Shown in pieces: positions 1 to 9,193 of a stretch of 64,000 nucleotides of DNA. The translations under genes were made by a program, and so were the position numbers. Position 1 is the stretch's first letter. Each line of letters begins with the position of its first letter. Location: positions 6,138,001 through 6,202,000 of the forward strand of contig NZ_CP097263.1 in the NCBI RefSeq assembly GCF_028622115.1, written 5' to 3'. Below the pieces are notes generated by a model, which saw only the letters and a program-made list of their open reading frames with translations, did no database searches and had not been told where the DNA came from. This DNA is from Kutzneria chonburiensis (GTDB lineage: Bacteria > Actinomycetota > Actinomycetes > Mycobacteriales > Pseudonocardiaceae).

Positions 1-830
1 TTCAGCACGTCCATGGCGCGGGCCTTGTTCTGCAGCTGCGAGCGCTCGTTCTGGCAGGACACCACGATGCCGGTCGGGATGTGCGTGATCCGGACCGCCG
101 AGTCGGTGGTGTTGACGCTCTGGCCGCCGTGCCCGGACGAGCGGAACACGTCCACCCGCAGGTCCTTCTCGTCGATCTCGACGTCCTCGACGTCATCGAC
201 CTCCGGGTAGACCAGCACGCCGGCGGCCGAGGTGTGGATGCGGCCCTGCGACTCGGTCACCGGCACCCGCTGCACGCGGTGCACGCCGCCCTCGAACTTC
301 AGCCGCGCCCAGACGCCGTCGAGGTCGTTGCCCTTCGACTTGATCACGAGCGTGGCGTCCTTGTAGCCGCCGAGATCGGAGTCGGTGGCGTCGAGCATCT
401 CGGCCTTCCAGCCGTGCTTCTCGGCGTAGCGCAGGTACATCCGCACCAGGTCGGAGGCGAACAGCGCGGACTCCTCGCCGCCCTCGCCCGACTTGACCTC
501 CATCACGATGTCGGAGGCGTCGTGCGGGTCGCGCGGCAGCAGCAGCTCGGTCAGCCTGGTCTCCAGGCCCGGCACCCGCTCGCGCAGCTCCTCGGCCTCG
601 GCGGCGAACGCCGGGTCCTCCCCCGCCAGCTCCTCGGCCGCGTCGATGTCGCTGCGCACCTGCTCCAGCTCGCGGATGGTGCGCACCACCGGCGTCAGCT
701 CGGAGTAGCGGCGGCCGAGCTTGCGTGCCGTCGCCTGATCGGCGTGCACCGAGGGGTCGGCGAGCCGCTCCTCCAGCTCGACGTACTCGGTCAGCAGCGC
801 CTCGAGGGCCTCAGGGACGGGTCTGGTCAC
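1..830 (-). CDS. prfA: Peptide chain release factor 1, C-terminus cut by the window edge
   Basis: Release factor 1 recognises UAA and UAG in the ribosomal A site and triggers hydrolysis of peptidyl-tRNA. The minus-strand translation from the GTG at 830 reads [13 protein letters not shown] and continues through the class I release factor core. The catalytic GGQ loop is visible as [10 protein letters not shown], coded near 115-145, and the reading ends in [17 protein letters not shown], a typical RF1 stretch. About 276 codons are present; the remaining C-terminal part of a roughly 355-residue protein lies left of the window. It follows the response regulator gene by 14 bases on the same strand, so it may be co-transcribed with that pair. 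In many actinobacteria prfA directly follows rpmE. The identification is secure; the start is the best GTG but has no strong ribosome binding site. Confidence 0.95.
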   Translation of the reverse strand, partial: MTRPVPEALEALLTEYVELEERLADPSVHADQATARKLGRRYSELTPVVRTIRELEQVRSDIDAAEELAGEDPAFAAEAEELRERVPGLETRLTELLLPRDPHDASDIVMEVKSGEGGEESALFASDLVRMYLRYAEKHGWKAEMLDATDSDLGGYKDATLVIKSKGNDLDGVWARLKFEGGVHRVQRVPVTESQGRIHTSAAGVLVYPEVDDVEDVEIDEKDLRVDVFRSSGHGGQSVNTTDSAVRITHIPTGIVVSCQNERSQLQNKARAMDVL

Positions 831-844
831 ACTGCCTAGTTTGC

Positions 845-1489
845 CTAACGGGTCGAGGTGCCACCCGATCGGGCCAGCGCCACGGCCTCCAGCTGCGAGC
901 CGACCTCCAGCTTGGCCAGGATGGAGCGGATCTGGCTGCGTACGGTGGCCACCGACACGACGAACTCCTCAGCCACCTTCGCGGCCCGCTGACCTGCGGC
1001 AAGCCGCTCCAGGACCTCCCGCTCACGGGTGGTCAGCCGGTCCAGCAGGCGGGTCCGGTCCTGGTCGCCGCGGTTGAGTTCGTACAGCTCGCGGCGCTCC
1101 TGCTCGGACAGCATCGACTTGCCGTGCACCGCCGCGGCGGCGGCCTGCACGAGCTGCTCGAACGGCGCGGTCTTGGACACCCAGCCGATCGCGCCGGCGA
1201 CGATCGCGGCAGCGATCCGGTTGCGGCTGGACGACCCGGTCACCACCAGCACCCGCCAGCCGGCGGCCTTGAGCGGCAGCACCAGGTCGGCCCCGTCGAC
1301 GTCGAGGCCGAGGTCCATGTCCAGCAGCACCAGGCCTCGCTGGTCGCCCGACTCGGCCTCGGCGATGATCTCCGCCTCGGACGTCACCGGGCAGCGGCGG
1401 GCCGGAATGCCCTGCCCCCGCAGCGCCAGCACCAGTGAGGTGGCCACGATCGCGTGATCGTCGATCACCAGAACGGGTGGCTTTGCCAT
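845..1489 (-). CDS. LuxR/NarL-type response regulator
   Basis: This is a two-component response regulator that binds DNA when phosphorylated. The receiver domain (about residues 4-115) has the acidic pair D10-D11, the predicted phosphoacceptor D57 in [11 protein letters not shown], and a conserved Lys in [11 protein letters not shown]. The C-terminal HTH (about 145-205) starts [16 protein letters not shown] and contains [17 protein letters not shown], the NarL/FixJ pattern. The length of 214 aa is normal. The ATG at 1489 shares a base with the kinase stop codon (TGATG); a GTG at 1492 is an alternative. This coupling to the upstream histidine kinase shows that the two act together. The signal and target genes cannot be told from sequence. 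Confidence 0.9.
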   Translation of the reverse strand: MAKPPVLVIDDHAIVATSLVLALRGQGIPARRCPVTSEAEIIAEAESGDQRGLVLLDMDLGLDVDGADLVLPLKAAGWRVLVVTGSSSRNRIAAAIVAGAIGWVSKTAPFEQLVQAAAAAVHGKSMLSEQERRELYELNRGDQDRTRLLDRLTTREREVLERLAAGQRAAKVAEEFVVSVATVRSQIRSILAKLEVGSQLEAVALARSGGTSTR

Positions 1490-2835
1490 CACGGGCGGCC
1501 CGCAGGCACGGCCAGGGCCGCGACGGTGCCGTGGCCGTCGGCGGCCGGGCGCAGCGACAGCGAGCCGCCGGACGCGCCGACCAGCTGCTGGCTCAGGTGC
1601 AGCCCCAGGCCGCTGCCGCCGCGCGACTCGTCGTGCACGCCGCGCCGGAACAGCTTGCCGCGCACCTCGGGGGCCAGGCCGGGGCCGTCGTCACGCACCT
1701 CGACGTGCACGCTCCGCCCGTTGGCCCTGGCCTTGACCTGCACCTTCGCCCCGGGCGCGTGGCGCTCGCAGTTGGCCAGCAGATTGGTCACGACCTGGGC
1801 GAACGCGTCGGCCGGCATGGTCGTGCGCAGGCCCGGCTCCACGTCCAGCTCCACGTCGAGGCCGTTGGTCCGGCGCAGCGTGACGATCCGCGTGAGCACC
1901 GGGTCGACCGCGCACCCGGCCGGCTCGGCTCGCTGGTCCAGCAGGTTGCGCAGGCGGCCGATCTCCTCGCGGACGGCCTCGCTGAGCAGTTCCCGGTCGT
2001 CCTTGCCGGCGGCGCTGAGCACGTGGGTCATGCCGTCAAGGCCGGCCAGCACGTTGTGCAGCTCGTGGTCCAGCTCGGCGATGCGGTCCACCCGCAGCTG
2101 CGAGGTCATGAACCGCTCGCGCAGCCGCCGGGCCAGCGCCGCGCACATGATGATCGCCCCGCACAGCCGCAGGCAGGCGCCGCCGAGGCCGGTGTTGCCG
2201 GTGTCGCGCAGCACCAGCGCGATGGCCACGACCAGCATGCCGGCGCCGAGGCCGTAGGCCATCGGGATCCGGTTGCGGATGCCGTACACGATGTAGGTGA
2301 CGGTGACGGCGATCCAGGCCGCCACCACGAAGCGGTCCAGCACGCCGGCCAGCGCCAGCGCGTTCAGCGCGGGCGTGGTGTAGATCAGCATGGCCAGCGC
2401 GACGCTGACCACGATGCCGAGCAGGCCGCCCGGGACGCCCATGGTCAAGCGCGGTTGGCTGGGCACCAGGGCGAAGGCCATCAGCACCAGGAAGATCAGG
2501 CAGCCGGCGAACCGCAGCAGCGCCATCAGGTGCTGGGTGTCCGGGCTGGTGAAGGCGATGACCGTGGCCGGCAGCACAACCAGCGCGTAGACCGTTACGG
2601 CGGCGGCCAGTCCGCCGATACCTCTGCTGTCGTCCAGCCTGGCCAGGAAGAAGGCGAGTACCACACCGCACGCGGTGATACCGGCGACCGCGATGACCAG
2701 CACGAGCTGGCCGGCCTGGTCCGGCATCAGCGTGCGGGCCGGGGAGAGGTTCACCGCGATGGTGGCCAGCACCGCGACCACCACCGGCACCCGGACGGCC
2801 GGTACTCGCGACAGCATCCAATCCCGCCCTGTCAT
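1489..2835 (-). CDS. Membrane sensor histidine kinase
   Basis: This sensor kinase is predicted to phosphorylate the response regulator coded immediately downstream. The first half (about residues 1-235) consists of six to eight hydrophobic segments with short loops and no recognisable extracellular sensor domain, so it may sense something in or at the membrane. The cytoplasmic part has an H-box-like stretch (DHELHNVL), an N box (NLLANCERH), a G1 box (RDDGPGL) and a G2 box (GGSGLGLHL), which makes a complete HATPase. An ATG at 2835 preceded by CAGGGGG at good spacing is preferred; a GTG at 2853 would add six residues. Its place between rpmE and prfA is unusual, because these two are often adjacent in actinobacteria. 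The 448 aa length is compatible with the family. Confidence 0.88.
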   Translation of the reverse strand: MTGRDWMLSRVPAVRVPVVVAVLATIAVNLSPARTLMPDQAGQLVLVIAVAGITACGVVLAFFLARLDDSRGIGGLAAAVTVYALVVLPATVIAFTSPDTQHLMALLRFAGCLIFLVLMAFALVPSQPRLTMGVPGGLLGIVVSVALAMLIYTTPALNALALAGVLDRFVVAAWIAVTVTYIVYGIRNRIPMAYGLGAGMLVVAIALVLRDTGNTGLGGACLRLCGAIIMCAALARRLRERFMTSQLRVDRIAELDHELHNVLAGLDGMTHVLSAAGKDDRELLSEAVREEIGRLRNLLDQRAEPAGCAVDPVLTRIVTLRRTNGLDVELDVEPGLRTTMPADAFAQVVTNLLANCERHAPGAKVQVKARANGRSVHVEVRDDGPGLAPEVRGKLFRRGVHDESRGGSGLGLHLSQQLVGASGGSLSLRPAADGHGTVAALAVPAGRP

Positions 2836-3238
2836 GCGCAGCCCCCTGCCCACAACGTCGGCGCGGTCGTGGGAGAACGACCGCTTGGTGATGATTCAAC
2901 CAACCGGCCTATCGACCGGACCCCCGGACGCGTTATCCGGATCGCGGGCACGAATATCGGTCACCGGGTGATCGGCGATCTGGTTGCTCGTTTTCCGTGG
3001 CCCAGGGGCGAATACCCAATTTTGACGATGAGCGGCCGGCGGCGCCAGGGCAGTCTTGGTGGTGTCGAACTTCGCCGGGGTCCGGGAGAGCCCCGACGGG
3101 GCGATGCAAGACCGTGGCGGCGTCGGTAGCCCCCAGCCGGCGCCGCCACGGCGCACGAAGTCATTCCCAGCCAGAACGCGCCCGCGTCCGCGGGCAGGGT
3201 CCGGCCGGCACCCCCAGACGGCCGGGCCAGGTAGGACG
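2836..3238. other. Intergenic stretch without a convincing gene
   Basis: These roughly 400 bases separate the histidine kinase start from the rpmE terminator. Short open frames exist on both strands, but they lack ribosome binding sites and have Arg/Pro-rich shadow composition. The stretch from about 2890 to 3030 is locally less GC-rich than its surroundings, which fits the promoter of the kinase/regulator/prfA unit. I see no RNA gene or repeat in it. Confidence 0.5.
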
Positions 3239-3277
3239 CGAGAGGGCCCCGCAGCCAGTGGCTACGGGGCCCTCTCG
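3239..3277 (-). terminator. Hairpin terminator after rpmE
   Basis: Bases 3239-3256 and 3260-3277 form an 18-bp stem around a three-base loop, with a single non-Watson-Crick position. Read as minus-strand RNA that position is a U-G pair, while on the plus strand it is a C-A mismatch, so the hairpin favours minus-strand use. It sits 18 bases beyond the rpmE stop. There is no long U tract, which is common for actinobacterial terminators. Confidence 0.75.
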
Positions 3278-3295
3278 ACGTCTTTAGTTACGCAC

Positions 3296-3508
3296 TCACT
3301 TCTGGCGCTTGCCGTAGCGGGCCTCGAAGCGGGCGACGCGGCCACCGGTGTCCAGGATCTTCTGCTTGCCCGTGTAGAACGGGTGGCAGTTGGAGCAGAC
3401 CTCGACGTGGATGGCGCCGTCGCGCTTGGTGCTGTGGGTCGTGAAGGTGTTGCCGCAACCACAGGTCACGGACGTCTCCACGTACTCCGGGTGAATGCCG
3501 GCCTTCAT
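3296..3508 (-). CDS. rpmE: 50S ribosomal protein L31, zinc-binding form
   Basis: L31 is a large-subunit ribosomal protein that helps bridge the subunits. The 70-residue protein begins [19 protein letters not shown] and carries C16, C18, C38 and C41, the four-cysteine set of the zinc-binding (C+) class rather than the zinc-independent class made under zinc starvation. The length is normal. The gene stands in the conserved rho-rpmE-prfA neighbourhood but is separated from rho by two plus-strand genes and from prfA by the two-component pair, so here it is probably transcribed from its own promoter in 3509-3600. Confidence 0.97.
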   Translation of the reverse strand: MKAGIHPEYVETSVTCGCGNTFTTHSTKRDGAIHVEVCSNCHPFYTGKQKILDTGGRVARFEARYGKRQK

Positions 3509-3742
3509 CGCTCGTTCCTCTCATCGGCGGCCGCCGGGTCCCCGTGGCTGGTGCTGGGGTGAACCGGAGCCTTTCTCGACCATCCATTCTGCCAGATGGC
3601 CCGACACCTGCTAGAACAGGCCTGGTCGGGCGTTTGTTCCCGGTCGACCACTCGCCGTGCGAGAAGGCCCGCTGACCGCCGGAAGCGGCCTTATACCGAC
3701 CTCACCCGCCCGCCGAATGGGCCGTTCGCCACACTGTGGGCC

Positions 3743-4150
3743 GTGTCGTGCGCGCTCGAAGCCTGCTCGCCGGCGCGGCCGCTGCCGGTCGCGCTGTGGC
3801 TGACCGTGCCGGTGCTGTTCACGGCCACGGTGCTGGGCCTGCTCGCGGCCGCGTGCCTGGTGCTGGGCGTGGGTGACGGCTCGGTGCCGCTGTCGACGCC
3901 GGTGTTCGGCGCGGCCGCCGCGGTGACGGCGGCGCTGCACCCCGGGGTGTCGTGGGGCCGCCGGGAGCGGCTGCGCCGGGCCGCCCGCGGCTACCCCGCT
4001 GTGGTGCTGGCCGCGGGGATCGCGGTGTGCTGGCTGTCCGTGCCCGACCTGCTGGCCGTGACCATCGGCGCGCCGGCGGCGGTCGCGTCGGTGGCGTTGT
4101 GCGTGTGGGAGCGCAGCGACTACCAACTTTCGTCTGACCACCGGGCGTGA
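3743..4150 (+). CDS. Small membrane protein of unknown function
   Basis: I do not recognise this protein. From the GTG at 3743 it is 135 residues with about four hydrophobic segments: two in the first 65 residues (near LWLTVPVLFTATVLGLLAAA and PVFGAAAAVTAAL), then a basic stretch GRRERLRRAARG, then two more (VVLAAGIAVCWLSV and IGAPAAVASVALCVW). The tail is polar. The frame stays open up to an ATG at 3596, but the added residues are Arg-rich and look like untranslated leader. No clear ribosome binding site precedes either start, so the start is uncertain. It runs opposite to the surrounding housekeeping genes. Confidence 0.55.
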   Translation: MSCALEACSPARPLPVALWLTVPVLFTATVLGLLAAACLVLGVGDGSVPLSTPVFGAAAAVTAALHPGVSWGRRERLRRAARGYPAVVLAAGIAVCWLSVPDLLAVTIGAPAAVASVALCVWERSDYQLSSDHRA

Positions 4151-4258
4151 CCGACCGCTCACGTTTCCACTCCCGGCAATCGCCGATGACGTGACCGCGG
4201 TCACGCTCCTAGCGTCGCCCTCAGCTCGTCAGGAACTCACCTGCTGAGGGGACATGAC

Positions 4259-4750
4259 GTGAACCGTTTTCTGCACACCGTGGCCAAGGCCGCGTTAGCC
4301 GTCACCCTGTCCGTCACCGCACTCTCCGCCATCCCGCTGGCCACGGCCTCGGCCGCGCCCGCCGTGGTCGCCGCGCCCATGTCGGCCGGCGACGGCACCG
4401 CCGCCGGGGCCGTCGCCTGGTACCAGGCGCACAACGGCAGCACCGCCTACCAGGGCTACTGCGAGAAGGCGGCGGAGAACGCCTATGGCACCACCGGTGT
4501 CTGGGCCTCGGCCAACGCGCACTGGAACGGCGCATCGCCCAAGCACCCCGGCGACAAGAACCCGCCGCTGGGGGCGTTCGTCTACTGGAACATCAGCGCC
4601 TACGGCCACGTCGGCATCTCCGACGGCGCCGGCGGTTTCTGGGCCTCCAGCGTCAACGGCCGCATCGGCCACGTCACCCGGTCCATGGGCGGCGTCGACT
4701 ACTTCAACGCCTACCGCGGCTGGACCCCGGCGGCCCGCCCCCACCAGTAA
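4259..4750 (+). CDS. Secreted CHAP/NlpC-like peptidoglycan amidase or peptidase
   Basis: The protein is exported and probably cleaves or binds peptidoglycan. The GTG start at 4259 follows a GAGGGG ribosome binding site. The first 33 residues form a Sec signal peptide (hydrophobic run, then ATASAAP). The mature part holds a Cys in YQGYCEKAAENAYG, followed by PPLGAFVYWNISAYGHVGIS, where the GAFVYW...HVGI pattern matches the Cys-His core of CHAP and NlpC/P60-like amidases. At 163 aa it is one short catalytic domain with no cell-wall binding repeat. The call rests on motifs by eye; the Cys and His are visible but the exact family is not certain. Confidence 0.7.
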   Translation: MNRFLHTVAKAALAVTLSVTALSAIPLATASAAPAVVAAPMSAGDGTAAGAVAWYQAHNGSTAYQGYCEKAAENAYGTTGVWASANAHWNGASPKHPGDKNPPLGAFVYWNISAYGHVGISDGAGGFWASSVNGRIGHVTRSMGGVDYFNAYRGWTPAARPHQ

Positions 4751-4798
4751 GCCACCTGTCCGGGGACCGCGAGCCCCCGCCGGGGTCCCCACCGATAG

Positions 4799-4841
4799 GA
4801 AGGGGCCCTTCCTGACGTTGAACGTCAGGAAGGGCCCCTTC
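4799..4841. terminator. Perfect 21-bp palindrome between convergent genes
   Basis: Bases 4799-4819 and 4821-4841 are perfect inverted repeats around one base, with the core GAAGGGGCCCTTCCTGACG. The palindrome lies between the 3' ends of the secreted amidase gene and rho, so it can end transcription in both directions. A related palindrome with the same GAAGGGSCC core recurs at 15354-15400, which marks it as a member of a dispersed family. Confidence 0.75.
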
Positions 4842-4851
4842 ACTGCATCGA

Positions 4852-6927
4852 TCAGTCGTTGTCGCCGTTGCTGCCCGGTGTGGTCTTCGCCACCTGCATC
4901 AGGAACTCGATGTTGGTGCGGGACTTGCGCAGCCGGTCCAGCAGCAGGTCGATGGCCTGCTGGCTGTCCAGGGCGTGCAGCACGCGGCGCAGCTTGTGCA
5001 TCACGGCCAGCTCGTCCGGCGGGAGCAGCAGCTCCTCCTTGCGGGTGCCGGACGGGTCGACGTCGACGGCCGGGAAGACCCGCTTGTCGGCGATGCGCCG
5101 GTCCAGCTTGAGCTCGGCGTTGCCGGTGCCCTTGAACTCCTCGAAGATGACCGTGTCCATGGTCGACCCGGTCTCCACCAGCGCGGTCGCGAAGATGGTC
5201 AGCGAGCCGCCACCCTCGATGTTGCGCGCGGCGCCGAGGAAGCGCTTCGGCGGGTACAGCGCGGTCGAGTCGACACCACCGGACAGGATGCGGCCCGAGG
5301 CCGGCGCGGCCAGGTTGTACGCGCGGCCGAGACGGGTGATCGAGTCGAGCAGCACGACCACGTCATGGCCCATCTCGACCAGGCGCTTGGCCCGCTCGAT
5401 GGACAGCTCGGCCACCGAGGTGTGGTCGCCCGGCGGGCGGTCGAAGGTGGAGGCGATGACCTCGCCCTTCACCGACCGCTGCATGTCGGTGACCTCTTCC
5501 GGACGCTCGTCCACCAGCACCACCATCAGGTGGCACTCGGGGTTGTTCGTCGTGATCGCGTTGGCGATCGACTGGAGCACCGAGGTCTTGCCGGCCTTGG
5601 GCGGCGACACGATGAGCGCGCGCTGGCCCTTGCCGACCGGCATCACCAGGTCGATGACGCGGGTGGTGAGGATGTGCGGCTCGGTCTCCAGGCGCAGGCG
5701 CTCGTTGGGGTAGAGCGGCGTGAGCTTGGTGAACTCGGGCCGGTTGCGCACCTGGTCGGGCTCGAGGCCGTTGATGGTGTCCACGCGCACCAGCGGGTTG
5801 AACTTCTGCCGCTGCTGCTCGCCCTCACGGGGCTGGCGCACCGCGCCGGTGATGTTGTCGCCGCGGCGCAGGCCGTGCTTGCGCACCAGCGACAGCGAGA
5901 CGTAGACGTCGTTCGGGCCGGCCAGGTAGCCGGAGGTGCGCACGAAGGCGTAGTTCTCCAGCACGTCGAGGATGCCGGCGACGGGCAGCAGCACGTCGTC
6001 GTCGCGGACCTCGGTGTCGCCACCGCCGCCGCCCTGGCCGCGCTCGACGCCGTCACGCCCGCGCCGGTTGCGGTCGCGGAACCGACGGCCGCGGCGACCG
6101 CCGCGCTCGTCGTCATCGTCCTGCTGCCGGTTGTCCGGGCGGTTGTTCTGCTGGCGGTCGCCACGGTCACCACGGTCGCCGCGCTGGTCGTTGCGGTCGC
6201 CACGGTCACGCTGGCGGTCGCCACGGTCACCCTGCTGACGGTCGCCCTGCTGGCGCTCGCCACGGTCGCCGCGGTCGCCCCGCTGCTCGTTGCGGTCGCC
6301 ACGGTCACGCTGCGGACGGTCGCCGTCCTGCTGGCGCTCCTGGCGCTCGGCCCGCGGCTCACCGCCCTGCTGCGGCTGCTCCGTGCGCTGCTCGGCGCCG
6401 CCCTCGGGCGAACCCGCGGGACGGCTGGCGGCGCGGCGGCGGCGGTTGTTGCGACGGCCGCCCTCCTCGTCGCTCTGCCGCGGCGCGGGGGCCGTCTCGG
6501 TGGGAGCCTCGACTACGGGCGCGGGAGCGGCGGCAACCTCGACGGGCGCAGCCTCGGCCTTGGCGGCCTTCTCCTTCTTGCCGTCGGTGGCGCGGGCGGG
6601 CTTCTCGCTGGTGCGGCGGGCCGGCTTGGACGCGGTGACACCGGTCAGCGGCAGCTCGGCCGTCTCGGCGCGACCGCCGGCGGACCCCTGGCGCTCCTTG
6701 ATCGCGGCGATCAGGTCACCCTTGCGCATGCCCGCGGTGCCGCTGATGTTGAGTTGACCGGCGAGCTCGCGCAGTTCCGCGAGCACCATGCCGGACAGTC
6801 CTGCGCGGCGCTTCGTGGTGGTCAGCGGGGTCTCCTTGGATTCGGTACGGGGGGCAGGAGCCGAGTCCTGCTGGGAACCCGGCGCGGCGGACACCGCGTC
6901 GCTGCCCAAGAGATCGGTGTTGCTCAC
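4852..6927 (-). CDS. rho: Transcription termination factor Rho with a long disordered insert
   Basis: Rho is the hexameric RNA helicase that ends transcription at Rho-dependent sites. The GTG at 6927 is chosen because AGGAAGGA stands at proper spacing; the frame stays open further upstream. Visible parts are an N-terminal Rho_N helix-extended-loop-helix near residues 45-80 (AELRELAGQLNISG), then a very long low-complexity stretch rich in Arg, Gly, Asp and Gln (about 110-300), and the cold-shock-like RNA-binding domain (VAGILDVLENYAFVRTSGYL). The ATPase core has Walker A PPKAGKT and Walker B VVVLLDSITRLGRAYN. At 691 residues it is far longer than E. coli Rho (419), which is normal for actinobacteria. 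The gene follows thrB on the same strand. Confidence 0.97.
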   Translation of the reverse strand: MSNTDLLGSDAVSAAPGSQQDSAPAPRTESKETPLTTTKRRAGLSGMVLAELRELAGQLNISGTAGMRKGDLIAAIKERQGSAGGRAETAELPLTGVTASKPARRTSEKPARATDGKKEKAAKAEAAPVEVAAAPAPVVEAPTETAPAPRQSDEEGGRRNNRRRRAASRPAGSPEGGAEQRTEQPQQGGEPRAERQERQQDGDRPQRDRGDRNEQRGDRGDRGERQQGDRQQGDRGDRQRDRGDRNDQRGDRGDRGDRQQNNRPDNRQQDDDDERGGRRGRRFRDRNRRGRDGVERGQGGGGGDTEVRDDDVLLPVAGILDVLENYAFVRTSGYLAGPNDVYVSLSLVRKHGLRRGDNITGAVRQPREGEQQRQKFNPLVRVDTINGLEPDQVRNRPEFTKLTPLYPNERLRLETEPHILTTRVIDLVMPVGKGQRALIVSPPKAGKTSVLQSIANAITTNNPECHLMVVLVDERPEEVTDMQRSVKGEVIASTFDRPPGDHTSVAELSIERAKRLVEMGHDVVVLLDSITRLGRAYNLAAPASGRILSGGVDSTALYPPKRFLGAARNIEGGGSLTIFATALVETGSTMDTVIFEEFKGTGNAELKLDRRIADKRVFPAVDVDPSGTRKEELLLPPDELAVMHKLRRVLHALDSQQAIDLLLDRLRKSRTNIEFLMQVAKTTPGSNGDND

Positions 6928-7259
6928 ACATGTCCTTCCTGACCGGTCCGAGCCTCCTACTTGGACCAGCTGCGCCGTCCCGAACGACTGAACGGCGCGG
7001 GCGCCCGTGAGCGGGCGGAAAGCCGCGAACACGGGACTTGTCGGTCACCACAGCGGCCGGGTATCCCGCCAGACGTCGAGGACCGACATTCCGATCGGGA
7101 GATGCGTACCGGGACGAGTGCCCGGGCACGACACCGGCGCCCGTGCGCTCGGTGACTGATCTACCCTGAGGGTAGACGGCAGGCCCGCATGGTGCAACAA
7201 CCGGCCCCCGGCGTGGCGCTGATGGCGTCAACACCCCCCACCTGCGTTTTGTTCCAGAA
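6928..7259 (-). promoter_or_regulatory. Promoter/leader region of rho
   Basis: These 332 bases between thrB and rho hold no convincing gene. A 17-base perfect palindrome, TCTACCCTGAGGGTAGA at 7160-7176, stands about 230 bases before the rho start and could be an operator or a short hairpin in the leader. The ribosome binding site of rho is within 6930-6942. No intrinsic terminator is obvious behind thrB, so read-through from the threonine genes into rho is possible. Confidence 0.4.
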
Positions 7260-8126
7260 TCAACCGATCGGCCGAACCTGTACGCCGTCCCGGTCGATTT
7301 CCAGCCGATGCGCCGCGAACCCGGTCAGGTCCACCGTCGGCGGCACCTCTCGATCGCCGCTGACCAGCGTGAACACCGTCGGGCCGGCGCCGGAGACGGT
7401 AGCCGGGAAACCGGCCGCGCGCAGCGCTTCGACACCACGGATCGTGTCCGGCCAGGCCGGTTCGCGATACCCCTGGTGCAGTCGATCCTCCGTAGCGGGC
7501 ATCAGCAGATCCGGCGCGGTTGTCACGGCGTGCACGGCCAAGGCTGCCCGTCCGGCCGCGAACGCGGCGTCGACGTGCGGCACCTGCGCCGGCAGCAGGC
7601 CGCGCGTGGTCTTGGTCGAGGACTCCGTGGCCGGGATGAACACCATGGCGTGCAGGTCGGCGTGCGGTTCGAGGCGAACGGCCCGGTAACTCTTGTCCTC
7701 GCTCCAGGCCAGCACGAGACCGCCATACAGGCTGGCCGCCGCGTTGTCGGCGTGCCCCTCGAACTCCGCGGCCAGCTGCAACGCCCGGTCATCCAACGTC
7801 CGGCCGGCCAGCGCGTAGCCGGCGGCGACGCCGGCCACCACCGCGGCGGCCGAAGAGCCGAGCCCGCGGGAATGCGGGATGACGTTGCGGCAGCGGACAA
7901 TCAGCCCATCGGGCGTGCCCTCGACGGACCGGATCGCCCGTACCAGCAGATGGTCCTCGTCCAGCGGCACCTGTCCCGCACCTTCGCCCTGCACCTTTAT
8001 GTCCAGACCGGCGTCCGCGGCTTCCACCGTGACCTCGTCGTACAGGCCGAGCGCGATGCCCAGGGCGTCGAAGCCGGAGCCCAGATTGGCCGTGGAGGCC
8101 GGCACCCGGACGTGAACCGCCCTCAC
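7260..8126 (-). CDS. thrB: Homoserine kinase
   Basis: ThrB phosphorylates L-homoserine with ATP, the step before threonine synthase. It is a GHMP-family kinase: motif 1 [13 protein letters not shown] near residues 8-20, the ATP-binding loop [14 protein letters not shown] near 85-98, and motif 3 SGAGPTVF near 250. The length of 288 aa is normal. The GTG start overlaps the thrC stop by four bases (GTGA), so hom, thrC and thrB are translationally coupled in pathway order except that synthase precedes kinase, as in other actinobacteria. Confidence 0.96.
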   Translation of the reverse strand: MRAVHVRVPASTANLGSGFDALGIALGLYDEVTVEAADAGLDIKVQGEGAGQVPLDEDHLLVRAIRSVEGTPDGLIVRCRNVIPHSRGLGSSAAAVVAGVAAGYALAGRTLDDRALQLAAEFEGHADNAAASLYGGLVLAWSEDKSYRAVRLEPHADLHAMVFIPATESSTKTTRGLLPAQVPHVDAAFAAGRAALAVHAVTTAPDLLMPATEDRLHQGYREPAWPDTIRGVEALRAAGFPATVSGAGPTVFTLVSGDREVPPTVDLTGFAAHRLEIDRDGVQVRPIG

Positions 8127-9193
8127 ACCAGCTCCAGGGCGTGCGCCACCGCCGAAGGCTCCACCGGCAGCACCTCGAACTCCGGCATGCCCTTCAGCGC
8201 CGTGTCCGGGTCCTTGAGGCCGTGACCGGTCACGGTGCAGACGACCGTGGAACCCTTGGGCAGCCGCCCATCCGCGGCCGTCAGCAGCAGACCGGCGATG
8301 CTGGCCGCGGAGGCGGGCTCCACGAACACGCCCTCGCGTGCGGCCAGCAACCGGTATGCGGCAAGGATCTGATCGTCGGTGACAGCGTCGATCAGGCCGT
8401 TCGACTCGTTACGCGCGTTGATCGCGCCGTCCCAGGAAGCGGGATCGCCGATGCGGATGGCCGTGGCGATCGTCTCCGGGTGCTTCACCGGCTCGCCGGT
8501 CACCAGCGGGGCCGCGCCGGCCGCCTGGAAGCCGAACATCCTTGGCGTGGCGGCAATCACGCCGTCCTTCGCGTACTCCGTGTAACCCTTCCAGTACGCC
8601 GTGATGTTGCCGGCGTTGCCCACCGGCAGCAGGTGGAAGTCCGGCGCGTGGCCGAGCACGTCGCAGACCTCGAAGGCGGCGGTCTTCTGGCCGTCGATAC
8701 GGATCGGGTTCACCGAGTTCACCAGGTTGATCGGGAACTCGGCGGCGGTCTTGCGGGCCAGTTCGAGGCAGTCGTCGAAGTTGCCGTCCACCTGGAGGAT
8801 GCGACAGCCGTGCATGACCGCCTGAGCCAGCTTGCCCAGCGCGATCTTGCCGCTGGGCACGAGCACCGCGCAGGTGAGCCCGGCCTTGGCCGCGTAGGCG
8901 GCCGCGGAGGCGGAAGTGTTGCCCGTGGAGGCACAGATGACGGCCTTCGCCCCTTGCGCCACGGCCAGGGTGACCGCGGCGGTCATGCCGCGGTCCTTGA
9001 ACGAGCCGGTCGGGTTCGCGCCCTCCACCTTCAGGAAGACGCGGCTGCCGGTCAGCCCGGACAGGTGCTTGGCCTCGACCAGCGGCGTGCCGCCCTCGTG
9101 CAGCGTGACGATCTCGGCGTCGGCCGGCAGCGGGATGCGGTCCCGGTACGCGGCGATGATGCCCGGCCAGCCCGCCCTGATCGCGGTGGTCAT
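8123..9193 (-). CDS. thrC: Threonine synthase
   Basis: ThrC converts O-phospho-L-homoserine and water to threonine and phosphate. It is a fold-type II PLP enzyme. The PLP lysine lies in [15 protein letters not shown] (about residue 65), the phosphate-binding loop is visible as [12 protein letters not shown], and the C-terminal part contains [11 protein letters not shown]. The 356 residues correspond to the short actinobacterial form. Its ATG overlaps the hom stop codon (ATGA), and its own stop overlaps the thrB start. Confidence 0.96.
   Translation of the reverse strand: MTTAIRAGWPGIIAAYRDRIPLPADAEIVTLHEGGTPLVEAKHLSGLTGSRVFLKVEGANPTGSFKDRGMTAAVTLAVAQGAKAVICASTGNTSASAAAYAAKAGLTCAVLVPSGKIALGKLAQAVMHGCRILQVDGNFDDCLELARKTAAEFPINLVNSVNPIRIDGQKTAAFEVCDVLGHAPDFHLLPVGNAGNITAYWKGYTEYAKDGVIAATPRMFGFQAAGAAPLVTGEPVKHPETIATAIRIGDPASWDGAINARNESNGLIDAVTDDQILAAYRLLAAREGVFVEPASAASIAGLLLTAADGRLPKGSTVVCTVTGHGLKDPDTALKGMPEFEVLPVEPSAVAHALELV

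Noticed and set aside
2896-3156. 86-codon minus-strand frame between rpmE and the kinase
   Set aside because: No ribosome binding site, low-complexity start and no recognisable family.
4975-6942. 655-codon plus-strand frame antisense to rho
   Set aside because: It mirrors the repetitive GC-rich rho insert, has Ala/Val/Leu-rich shadow composition and no ribosome binding site.
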